This document shows, piece by piece, positions 1 to 6,082 of a stretch of 12,693 bases of DNA. The notes under the pieces were generated by a model, which was not told the origin of the DNA, made no database searches, and saw only the letters and a program-made list of their open reading frames with translations. Every line of letters begins with the position of its first letter. Position 1 is the first letter of the stretch. Source of the stretch: Lachnoclostridium sp. UBA1434 (GTDB lineage Bacteria > Bacillota > Clostridia > Lachnospirales > Lachnospiraceae); contig DCTS01000022.1 in NCBI GenBank assembly GCA_002329645.1, forward strand, positions 62,216 to 74,908, written 5' to 3'. A program made the translations under genes and the position numbers.

Positions 1-57
1 ATTAAAATTTTGGAAATTCACTATTTTTGCCGGAATAGCCAAAAGAATGAATATTTT

Positions 58-79
58 ATATTGCATTTTTATGCAATAT
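58..79. repeat. 9-bp inverted repeat (ATATTGCAT / ATGCAATAT)
   Basis: The arms ATATTGCAT (58-66) and ATGCAATAT (71-79) are perfectly complementary around a TTTT loop. A TATAAT box on the minus strand (83-78) adjoins it, so the inverted repeat would overlap the start of a leftward transcript and could be an operator. The 12-mer TATTTCATATAT at 82-93 also occurs in the cymR promoter palindrome at 3272-3283. No good -35 box was found, so the promoter reading is weak. Confidence 0.35.
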
Positions 80-208
80 TATATTTCATATATGCAAAGT
101 ATGTATTGCTTCAGCCTAAGTACCGACGGCGACAAAGGATCTCATAGATAATAATCATACGCCTTAATTATTATTTGATATTCATGCAATACAATCTGTA
201 TAATATAT

Positions 209-254
209 AAAAACTATGCCGCTATCATCAGAAAGCAGCCTGATGATAACGGCA
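209..254 (-). terminator. Rho-independent terminator of the patB operon
   Basis: Arms at 217-231 and 240-254 form a 15-position stem with an 8-nt loop. On the minus strand the stem is followed three bases later by a TTTTT run (213-209). The single imperfect position (222 against 249) is a G-U wobble in minus-strand RNA but a C-A mismatch in plus-strand RNA, so the hairpin is intact only for leftward transcripts. It lies 63 nt past the patB stop codon and probably ends the cymR-metI-patB transcript. Confidence 0.8.
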
Positions 255-316
255 TATTTAAAGCGTTTCAAGAGATCACATTATTTCGTTATAAATAATA
301 TATTTTATGATGTAAG

Positions 317-1489
317 CTACCTGCCGAATGCTTTTTCCATGCGTTCCAGGCCTTCAATTAGGAGGCTTTTCGGGCATGCAAAGTTAATTCGCTGGAAGCC
401 CTCGCCGCCTGCTCCGAACATTGCTCCTTCATCCAGCCAGAGACGTGCCTTATTCAGTAAAATATCATTAAGCTCCTGATCGGATAAACCTGATGCATGA
501 AAATCCAGCCAGGCCAGATATGTTCCTTCCGGTTCCACAAGGCTTGCATACGGGAACCTTTCATCCAGGAAACTTCGAAGCAGTGATAGATTGCCTGAAA
601 GATACTTTAAAAGCTCATCCAGCCATTCTTCACCCTGCTCATAGGCAGCCTGACATGCCAGCAGCCCCATCACATTGGGCTGGCTGTAACCGGTGCGTTT
701 TATTTCCCGGATAAAGGCATGACGGATCTTTTCATTTGGAATAAAAATATTTGAGATCTGAAGTCCCGCAAGATTAAAGGTTTTTGTCGGGGCGGTGCAC
801 AGGATGCAGAGCTCAGCAAAATCCGGGTCCAGTGAGGCAAATACATGGTGGGTATGGCCGGGGAATACAAAATCCCCATGAATTTCATCGGCAATTACAT
901 ATACACCGTACCTTGCGCATAGCCTTCCCACGGCAGCAAGCTCTTCCTTCGTCCACACACGGCTCACAGGATTGTGGGGGCTGCACAGAATAAAGAGCTT
1001 AACCTGCTCATCTTTTATCTGGCGCTCCATTAACTCCAGGTCCATACGGTAGCGGCCATCCTCATAAATCAGGGGATTTACAACCGGACGGCGGTCATTG
1101 ATTCTGACGGAGCCCTCAAAGGGATAATACACAGGTTGTTGAAACAGTACCGCATCCCCGGGCCTGGTCAGGGTACGTATTGCAGTACATATTGCATATA
1201 CCACACCCGGCGTTTTTACCAGCCATTCAGGCCTGGTTTTCCAGCCAAAGCGTTTTTCATACCAGCGGCTTATGGCATTGTAATATCCCTCGTCCGCATT
1301 GTCGCTGTACCCGAAGACGCCATGGCGCACTCTTTGGGAAAGCGCATCAAGTACGGCTGGCGGTGAAGCAAAGTCCATATCCGCAACCCAGAAAGGCAGA
1401 ATATCATCCGGTTTTCCTCTTCTTGGTGCAAAGTCATATTTCAGGGAATGAGTGCCCCTGCGATCTATTATTTTATCAAAGTCATACAT
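317..1489 (-). CDS. patB: PatB/MalY-type aminotransferase-like C-S lyase (cystathionine beta-lyase)
   Basis: A PLP enzyme of fold type I, 390 aa, the usual length for the MalY/PatB family. Members cleave the C-beta-S bond of cystathionine (and of cysteine in some cases), giving homocysteine, pyruvate and ammonia in the cytoplasm. Visible motifs are WVADMDF near residues 34-40, PHNP at 171-174, the PLP-contacting Asp201 in ADEIHGDF, the Schiff-base Lys236 in APTKTFNLAG, and the probable carboxylate-binding Arg368 in QRINFACP. The usual PHNPxGR motif reads PHNPVSR here, a Gly-to-Ser change. The ATG at 1489 has AAGGAGG eight bases upstream (1498-1504). It follows metI on the same strand after a 156-nt gap filled by a tandem repeat, and together the two would form a cysteine-to-homocysteine route. 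A plain aminotransferase is less likely but cannot be excluded from sequence alone. Confidence 0.88.
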   Translation of the reverse strand: MYDFDKIIDRRGTHSLKYDFAPRRGKPDDILPFWVADMDFASPPAVLDALSQRVRHGVFGYSDNADEGYYNAISRWYEKRFGWKTRPEWLVKTPGVVYAICTAIRTLTRPGDAVLFQQPVYYPFEGSVRINDRRPVVNPLIYEDGRYRMDLELMERQIKDEQVKLFILCSPHNPVSRVWTKEELAAVGRLCARYGVYVIADEIHGDFVFPGHTHHVFASLDPDFAELCILCTAPTKTFNLAGLQISNIFIPNEKIRHAFIREIKRTGYSQPNVMGLLACQAAYEQGEEWLDELLKYLSGNLSLLRSFLDERFPYASLVEPEGTYLAWLDFHASGLSDQELNDILLNKARLWLDEGAMFGAGGEGFQRINFACPKSLLIEGLERMEKAFGR

Positions 1490-1507
1490 TGGTTATGCCT
1501 CCTTAGT

Positions 1508-1617
1508 GTCTGTCAAAACCATATATTCAGCTTTTATCTTCATGCCTGTAAAAACCATATATAAATTTTTACTTCATGCCTGTAAAAACCATGTATATAT
1601 TTTTACTTCATGCCTGT
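1508..1617. repeat. Tandem repeat array, 34-bp period, between metI and patB
   Basis: Copies begin at 1508 (diverged), 1544, 1578 and 1612 (partial), with spacings of 36, 34 and 34 bp. Each starts GCCTGTAAAAACC or a variant. The two central copies each contain an inverted repeat, GTAAAAA then 11 nt then TTTTTAC (1548-1554/1566-1572 and 1582-1588/1600-1606), so weak RNA hairpins could form in the metI-patB transcript. The array fills most of the 156-nt gap and ends close to the patB ribosome binding site. Its role is unknown. The copies are near identical with no unique spacers, so it is not a CRISPR array. Confidence 0.85.
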
Positions 1618-1645
1618 TAATATTAAATATTCAGTCCGCTCAGCT

Positions 1646-2782
1646 TTATCCCTTAAGTGCACGGCTCAAATCCTCAATCAGGTCACCGGTGGATTCCAGT
1701 CCTATCGATAACCTGAGCAGACTGTCGTCAATGCCTTTTGCAAGCCGCTCCTCTTCCGGAATATCCGCATGAGTCTGAAGCATGGGATATGTAATCAGGG
1801 TTTCAGTGCCGCCCAGGCTTTCCGCATACTGAATAAGGGATACCTGCTCCAGCAGGCGGCAGGCTGTCTCCTGACAGTCTGTTTTAAATGACAGCATTGC
1901 CCCGAAACCGGTGGTTTGCTTTAGAGATATTTCATAGCCCGGATGCTCAGGCAACCCAGGATAGTATACCGCCTTTATCTGCTTCTGGTCAAGCAGCCAG
2001 CGGGATATCTTAATAGCGGTTTCCTGCTGGCGCTCCAAACGCACCGGGAGAGTCTTAAGCCCGCGAATCAGCAGCCAGCTGTCAAAAGGGGACAGGCATG
2101 CTCCGATGGTTTTGCACAGAAACCTTAGCCGCTCCGACAGCTCAGGGTCCGATACCACCAAAAAACCGGCCAAGGTATCATTATGTCCCCCCAGGTACTT
2201 AGTTCCGCTGTGCAGGACAATGTCCGCACCAAGCAAAAGAGGCTTCTGAAAATAGGGGGTAAGAAAGGTATTATCCACAATCAGCTTGAGACCATGCTGC
2301 CTGCAAACCTGAGCTGCGGCCTCAATATCTGTGACATGCATCATGGGATTGGTGGGGGTTTCTACAAAAACGGCCTTTGTTTCCGGTCTTATATGCTGCA
2401 TAACTGCATCCGGATCCGAAGTATCCGTAAAACTTACTTTTAGTCCGTTCTTTGCTGAAACATGGTTGAACAGACGGTGGGTTCCGCCGTAAAGGTCATC
2501 TGAGGCAATTATATGGTCTCCTGGTGAAAACAGCTCCATCATTGTGGCTACAGCTGCCATGCCTGAAGAAAAGGCCATGGCATCCAGCCCGCCCTCCAGC
2601 CTTGCTATGGTTTGTTCAAGATATTCCCGCGTAGGGTTTTGTGAGCGTGTATAGTCAAAGCCGGTACTTTGCCCTACGCCGGGATGGGCAAAGGTGGCAG
2701 ACTGAAAAATCGGAATGCTGATTGCTCCGGTAGTATCGTATTTTTTATCACTTCCGTGAACACAAAGCGTTGTAAAATCCAT
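1646..2782 (-). CDS. metI: MetI-like cystathionine gamma-synthase / trans-sulfuration PLP enzyme
   Basis: A Cys/Met-metabolism PLP-family enzyme, 378 aa, the normal family length. Cystathionine gamma-synthase joins cysteine to an activated homoserine ester, and some members use sulfide directly. Visible features are the YTR phosphate-contact motif (residues 44-46), FSSGMAA (71-77), ETPTNP (141-146), Asp170 in IVDNTF, the PLP Lys195 in HSGTKYLGGHND, and Arg357 in LRLSIGLE. From memory, the segments STGFDYTR, PFDSWLLIRGLKTL and ITYPMLQTHADIPEE resemble B. subtilis MetI more than cystathionine gamma-lyases. The conserved GGVES motif reads GGTET. The chosen ATG at 2782 lies 8 nt after GGAG (2794-2791); the in-frame ATG at 2788 and GTG at 2791 are too close to that site. 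It starts 32 nt after the regulator gene. Cystathionine gamma-lyase (reverse direction) is the main alternative. Confidence 0.85.
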   Translation of the reverse strand: MDFTTLCVHGSDKKYDTTGAISIPIFQSATFAHPGVGQSTGFDYTRSQNPTREYLEQTIARLEGGLDAMAFSSGMAAVATMMELFSPGDHIIASDDLYGGTHRLFNHVSAKNGLKVSFTDTSDPDAVMQHIRPETKAVFVETPTNPMMHVTDIEAAAQVCRQHGLKLIVDNTFLTPYFQKPLLLGADIVLHSGTKYLGGHNDTLAGFLVVSDPELSERLRFLCKTIGACLSPFDSWLLIRGLKTLPVRLERQQETAIKISRWLLDQKQIKAVYYPGLPEHPGYEISLKQTTGFGAMLSFKTDCQETACRLLEQVSLIQYAESLGGTETLITYPMLQTHADIPEEERLAKGIDDSLLRLSIGLESTGDLIEDLSRALKG

Positions 2783-2814
2783 AAGCATCACTCCATTATT
2801 CAGACATCGTTTTA

Positions 2815-3261
2815 TTAAATATAAAACATCATTGCGTTATTTTCCTTATGCTTTTCAGCTTCATTAACCAAATCGGCAATTGTAACAGAACCTAATGTTT
2901 GCCTGATATTAATATCCAGAACGTCAAAAGCAGATAACCGTAATGCCTCCTCAATATCCGGTGCCTTTTCTGATACTGTTGTCTGGGTTTGCTCAAACAG
3001 TGATGCCTCAATAGCCAGCAGTACGTCCAGTACGGTTATCTGCCCGGGCATTCGTGTAAGCAGATATCCGCCCTGCGCACCCTTGGTTGAAGTGACTATA
3101 TCAGCTTTCTTAAGCAAGGAGAACACCTGCTCCAGATATATTTTAGATATCCCGAGCCTTTCGGAAATGCTGATAACCGTAACATGTTCTCCTGTGTCAT
3201 ATTGCTGAGCCATATGGATAACCGCAGCGAGGGCATATCGTCCCTTTGCCGATATTCTCAT
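2815..3261 (-). CDS. cymR: Rrf2-family cysteine-metabolism regulator, CymR-like
   Basis: 148-aa Rrf2 winged-helix protein opening MRISAKGRYAL, with the recognition-helix region ISKIYLEQVFSLLKKA (about 38-53) and the wing motif KGAQGGYLL. It has no cysteine at all, so it cannot bind an Fe-S cluster through the usual three Cys. It ends AMMFYI. B. subtilis CymR also lacks cysteines and, as I recall, ends MFYI. In that system CymR acts with CysK (O-acetylserine thiol-lyase) as corepressor of sulfur genes, and the C-terminal Ile peptide resembles the serine acetyltransferase tail that enters the CysK active site. The ATG at 3261 has AGGTG 6 nt upstream; an upstream in-frame GTG at 3270 lacks a ribosome binding site. 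It is the first gene of the operon with metI and patB, so it probably controls them and itself. CysK is not encoded in this window. Confidence 0.85.
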   Translation of the reverse strand: MRISAKGRYALAAVIHMAQQYDTGEHVTVISISERLGISKIYLEQVFSLLKKADIVTSTKGAQGGYLLTRMPGQITVLDVLLAIEASLFEQTQTTVSEKAPDIEEALRLSAFDVLDINIRQTLGSVTIADLVNEAEKHKENNAMMFYI

Positions 3262-3271
3262 TATTATCACC

Positions 3272-3298
3272 TATTTCATATATAAATAATATGAAATA
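3272..3298 (-). promoter_or_regulatory. Palindromic putative operator of the cymR-like gene
   Basis: Perfect 10-bp arms, TATTTCATAT (3272-3281) and ATATGAAATA (3289-3298), are separated by 7 bp. It lies directly downstream of the -10 box, spans the expected transcription start near 3291, and ends just before the ribosome binding site. A dimeric repressor bound here would block initiation, which fits autoregulation by an Rrf2 protein. Which of the two neighbouring Rrf2 proteins binds it cannot be told from sequence. Confidence 0.55.
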
Positions 3299-3328
3299 AT
3301 GATAAGTGGATATGACTGCATTTGTCAA
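3299..3328 (-). promoter_or_regulatory. SigA-type promoter of cymR-metI-patB
   Basis: On the minus strand a perfect -35 TTGACA (3328-3323) is followed after 18 bp by -10 TATCAT (3304-3299, 5 of 6 consensus bases). The predicted start near 3291 gives a leader of about 30 nt, too short for a SAM riboswitch or T-box. Confidence 0.7.
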
Positions 3329-3337
3329 GGCACAAAT

Positions 3338-3476
3338 GCAAAAATTTTACCTGTAAGAACCAGGTAAAATTATTGCAGGCAAAAATTTTACCTGTAAGAA
3401 CCAGGTAAAATTATTGCAGGCAAAAATTTTACCCGTAAGAACCGGGTAAAATTATTGCAGGTAAAAATTTTACCCG
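3338..3476. repeat. 41-bp tandem hairpin array
   Basis: Three full copies start at 3338, 3379 and 3420, with a truncated fourth at 3461, a spacing of exactly 41 bp. Each full copy has an 11-bp perfect inverted repeat around the 7-nt loop TAAGAAC: 3343-3353/3361-3371, 3384-3394/3402-3412 and 3425-3435/3443-3453. Copies 1 and 2 have arms AATTTTACCTG and CAGGTAAAATT. Copy 3 has AATTTTACCCG and CGGGTAAAATT, a matched pair of changes that keeps the stem. The right arm of a copy can also pair with the left arm of the next, though the 2-to-3 junction would then carry a mismatch. The array sits upstream of both divergent regulators, outside their predicted core promoters. Its function is unknown. Confidence 0.92.
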
Positions 3477-3566
3477 GGCTTCAAGCTTTTGTCCGATAAA
3501 ATTAGTGTCAAGCAGGATATTTATATGACGCATACAAAATATACCTGTCAAAAAAAGAATGCACGA

Positions 3567-3595
3567 TTGAATTCCTACTGTTCATGGATTATAAT
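3567..3595 (+). promoter_or_regulatory. SigA-type promoter of the second Rrf2 gene
   Basis: TTGAAT (3567-3572), 17-bp spacer, then a perfect TATAAT (3590-3595). The predicted start near 3602 leaves a leader of about 16 nt before the ATG at 3618. Confidence 0.7.
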
Positions 3596-3617
3596 TTGAT
3601 TTATAGGATGTGATGTT

Positions 3618-4064
3618 ATGAAAATTTCGACCAGAGGCAGATATGCCCTTCGCATGATGCTGGATATGGCCATGAATAATAATGAATATTTACCGATTAA
3701 AGCTATCGCTGAGCATCAGGAAATTTCAAATAAGTATTTGGAACAGATTATCACAGTATTAAGCAGAGCAGGATTTGTTAAGAGCGTTCGCGGCCCCCAG
3801 GGAGGCTATAAGCTGGCCAAGCCTGCCCGCGAATACACGGTTGGCATGATTTTAAGAGTAATAGAAGGAAACCTTGTTCCCGTGGCTTGTATGGAGGATG
3901 ATCCAAATCAATGCCCGCGTTCTGAAATCTGTGCGACCCTGGATGTATGGAAGCAGATTGATGAGGCTGTCAACAATGTCGTTGACAATATTACATTGGA
4001 GGAGCTTGCAGACAGGCAGCGCCGAAAATTGGAGGATCACCGGAAGGCCGCATTGCATAACTAA
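3618..4064 (+). CDS. Rrf2-family regulator with IscR-like cysteine triad
   Basis: 148-aa winged-helix regulator opening MKISTRGRYALRMM, with the helix ISNKYLEQIITVLSRAG (about 36-52) and the wing VRGPQGGYKL. Cys91, Cys99 and Cys105 (spacing X7, X5) lie where IscR and NsrR hold their Fe-S cluster ligands (C92, C98, C104 in E. coli IscR), so an oxygen-, NO- or iron-sensing cluster is likely. No iscS/iscU follows, which is the usual clostridial IscR context; nadE follows after 74 nt instead. The ribosome binding site is modest (AGGA at 3605-3608). It is divergent from the cysteine-free Rrf2 gene. Targets cannot be read from the sequence; iscR and nsrR are both possible labels, so no symbol is assigned. 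Confidence 0.85.
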   Translation: MKISTRGRYALRMMLDMAMNNNEYLPIKAIAEHQEISNKYLEQIITVLSRAGFVKSVRGPQGGYKLAKPAREYTVGMILRVIEGNLVPVACMEDDPNQCPRSEICATLDVWKQIDEAVNNVVDNITLEELADRQRRKLEDHRKAALHN

Positions 4065-4087
4065 TACTGACACGGCAAATAACTATT

Positions 4088-4116
4088 ATGGCATGCTGTT
4101 TATAATTATTTATAAT
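4088..4116 (+). promoter_or_regulatory. Possible nadE promoter
   Basis: ATGGCA (4088-4093, 4 of 6 consensus bases), 17-bp spacer, TATAAT (4111-4116). A second TATAAT lies at 4101-4106 without a matching -35. The start would fall near 4122, with a 17-nt leader holding the nadE ribosome binding site. Read-through from the Rrf2 gene is equally possible because no terminator is visible in the 74-nt gap. Confidence 0.35.
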
Positions 4117-4138
4117 GAGTTATGCGGAGAGGAGACTT

Positions 4139-6058
4139 ATGAAATACGGTTTTATCAGGGTTGCTGCGGCAACGCCCAAAATAAAGGTGGCCGAATGCAG
4201 GCATAATGCGGATAAAATCCTGGAATTCATCAATCAGGCAGAGGGACAGAATGTAAAGCTGATTGTATTCCCCGAGCTGTGTGTAACAGGATATACCTGT
4301 GGTGATCTTTTTCTTCAGGATAGGCTTTTGAACGGAGCAAGAGAGCAGGTAAAAAGGATTGCCGCATATACCGCCGACAAGGATATAGTTGCTGTTGTGG
4401 GCTTTCCTTATCAAAGGGACGGGAAGCTGTATAATACGGCTGCAGTCCTTCACGGGGGAAAGGTGCTCGGACTTGTACCCAAGATGAGCATACCCAATTA
4501 CTCGGAGTTTTATGAGGCAAGGCATTTCACAGCCGGCATAAGACAAGCTGTTAAGGTGGATTTTCTTGGTGAGGAGACTTATTTCGGCTCCAATATTATA
4601 TTCGAGTGCAGGACGATGCCTGATTTTATCCTGGGTGTTGAGATATGCGAGGATCTCTGGATACCGTTGTCACCAGGTATAGGACATTGTACAGCAGGGG
4701 CAACCGTTATTGCCAATCTCTCTGCCAGCGATGCTCTGGCAGGCAAGGATGACTTCAGGAAAAGCCTGGTGAACAGCCAGTCAAGACGGCTTGTATGCGG
4801 ATATGTATATGCGGATGCGGGAGACGGGGAGTCCACTACTGACCTGGTTTATTCAGGACATAACATTATTTCCGAAAATGGCATTATACTTTCCGAGTCC
4901 ATCCCTTTTGAGAACGGCATGATTATGACAGAACTGGATCTGGGACGGATTAAGAGTGAGCGCAGGAGGGTGAATACCTATCTTGGTCAGAGTACCGAAG
5001 AATACAGGATTATGCAATTTTCCTTCAGGGAGGATAAGTTCAAGGCGCTTGAGCTTATCAGGCATATAAATCCTGCTCCGTTTATCCCGAAGAATGATAT
5101 TAACAGGTGCAAGCGATGCTCCGATATAATCAAGATTCAGGCATCCGGATTAAAGGGAAGGCTTGAGCATATAGGTATTAAGTCTGCCGTAATCGGTATA
5201 TCGGGAGGGCTTGATTCTACTTTGGCTCTTCTTGTAACCTGCAAGGCCTTTGATATGCTGGGGCTGGATAGAAAGGGCATCATAGCGGTAACTATGCCAT
5301 GCTTCGGAACCACGGACAGGACCTACAGGAATGCCCTGGAGCTTATAAACTGCCTGGGCGCAACCTTAAAGGAAATACCCATATCTAAGGCGGTAGAGCA
5401 GCATTTCAGGGATATCGGCCTTGATGCTGATGCCCGGGATATAACCTATGAGAACAGCCAGGCAAGGGAAAGAACCCAGGTACTTATGGATATTGCCAAT
5501 ATGTATAACGGTATTGTTGTGGGAACAGGGGACATGTCGGAGCTTGTACTCGGATGGGCTACCTATAACGGGGACCATATGTCCATGTATGCTGTCAATT
5601 CATCCATACCGAAGACTCTTGTAAGATTTTTAGTTCACTATTTTGCGGAAAATACCGATAACCCAAGGCTTTCGGCGGTCCTTAAGGATATATTAAACAC
5701 ACCTGTAAGTCCCGAGCTTTTACCTCCGGATGAAGGCGGGATATCACAAAAGACGGAGGAGCTGGTGGGACCATATGAGCTTCATGATTTCTTTATGTAT
5801 TATGTGTTAAGATTTGGCTTTGAACCTGTCAAGGTGTATCACCTGGCAAAGCAGGCCTTTAAGGAACGCTATGAACAGGATGAAATTCTTAAATGGCTTA
5901 AGGTTTTCTATAAAAGGTTTTTCTCTCAGCAGTATAAGCGTTCCTGCCTTCCGGACGGCCCGAAGGTAGGAAGTGTATCCATATCACCTCGCGGGGATTT
6001 AAGGATGCCAAGCGATGCATCGCCCGCCATGTGGCTGGAGGATCTCGATAACATATAA
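4139..6058 (+). CDS. nadE: Glutamine-dependent NAD+ synthetase
   Basis: Two-domain enzyme of 639 aa making NAD+ from nicotinic acid adenine dinucleotide, ATP and glutamine, the last step of NAD synthesis. The N-terminal nitrilase-type glutaminase (about 1-290) carries the catalytic triad Glu46 (FPELCVTGY), Lys115 (LVPKMSIPNY) and Cys170 (GVEICEDLW). The C-terminal synthetase domain has the ATP pyrophosphatase loop SGGLDS (355-360), the ENSQARERTQ motif (438-447) and GTGDMSEL (462-469). The length fits the long bacterial glutamine-using type (M. tuberculosis NadE is about 680 aa), not the ammonia-only type of about 270 aa. The ATG at 4139 is chosen because GGAGAGGAG (4126-4134) sits 4 nt before it and the protein then starts at the conserved KYGFIRVAA strand; an upstream in-frame ATG at 4115 lacks such a site. 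degV follows after 24 nt. Confidence 0.96.
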   Translation: MKYGFIRVAAATPKIKVAECRHNADKILEFINQAEGQNVKLIVFPELCVTGYTCGDLFLQDRLLNGAREQVKRIAAYTADKDIVAVVGFPYQRDGKLYNTAAVLHGGKVLGLVPKMSIPNYSEFYEARHFTAGIRQAVKVDFLGEETYFGSNIIFECRTMPDFILGVEICEDLWIPLSPGIGHCTAGATVIANLSASDALAGKDDFRKSLVNSQSRRLVCGYVYADAGDGESTTDLVYSGHNIISENGIILSESIPFENGMIMTELDLGRIKSERRRVNTYLGQSTEEYRIMQFSFREDKFKALELIRHINPAPFIPKNDINRCKRCSDIIKIQASGLKGRLEHIGIKSAVIGISGGLDSTLALLVTCKAFDMLGLDRKGIIAVTMPCFGTTDRTYRNALELINCLGATLKEIPISKAVEQHFRDIGLDADARDITYENSQARERTQVLMDIANMYNGIVVGTGDMSELVLGWATYNGDHMSMYAVNSSIPKTLVRFLVHYFAENTDNPRLSAVLKDILNTPVSPELLPPDEGGISQKTEELVGPYELHDFFMYYVLRFGFEPVKVYHLAKQAFKERYEQDEILKWLKVFYKRFFSQQYKRSCLPDGPKVGSVSISPRGDLRMPSDASPAMWLEDLDNI

Positions 6059-6082
6059 AAAAACAAAAGTGGGAGGAACGAA

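Larger units (their letters stand above)
1..316. other. AT-rich intergenic region left of patB
   Basis: No convincing gene is seen here. Reading on the minus strand after patB, the stretch holds a rho-independent terminator (209-254), a small GC-richer patch around 112-145 that I cannot assign, and a candidate minus-strand -10 box (TATAAT, 83-78) beside a 9-bp-arm hairpin (58-79). The layout suggests that the patB operon ends here and a further minus-strand gene begins beyond the left edge. The short open frame beginning near 216 on the plus strand is antisense to the terminator and patB and has no ribosome binding site. Confidence 0.5.
3262..3617. other. 356-nt divergent regulatory region between two Rrf2 genes
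   Basis: This gap holds a minus-strand promoter with a palindrome for the cymR-like gene (3272-3328), a 41-bp hairpin repeat array (3338-3476), an unassigned stretch (3477-3566), and a plus-strand promoter for the second Rrf2 gene (3567-3595). The sequence ACCTGTCAAAAA at 3542-3553 resembles the start of the diverged first copy of the 34-bp array. No open reading frame with a ribosome binding site was seen. Confidence 0.7.

Noticed and set aside
175..204. Plus-strand promoter TTGATA-N18-TATAAT
   Set aside because: The boxes are decent but transcription would run into the hairpin at 217-254 and then antisense to patB. No product is evident and the DNA is AT-rich, so chance is likely.
1452..1772. 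Plus-strand open frame through the 34-bp repeat
   Set aside because: It runs antisense through the patB start, the repeats and the metI end, with no ribosome binding site; the repetitive peptide is a by-product of the array.
2783..3291. SAM riboswitch or T-box before metI
   Set aside because: Upstream of metI is the regulator gene with a 32-nt gap, and the regulator's predicted leader is about 30 nt; neither has room for such an element.
3338..3476. CRISPR array
   Set aside because: The whole 41-bp period is repeated, including the sequence between hairpins, so there are no unique spacers; no cas gene is present.
4115..4138. Upstream ATG as the nadE start
   Set aside because: It overlaps the -10 region of the possible promoter, lacks a ribosome binding site, and adds eight residues before the conserved first strand. 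The ATG at 4139 has a strong site.
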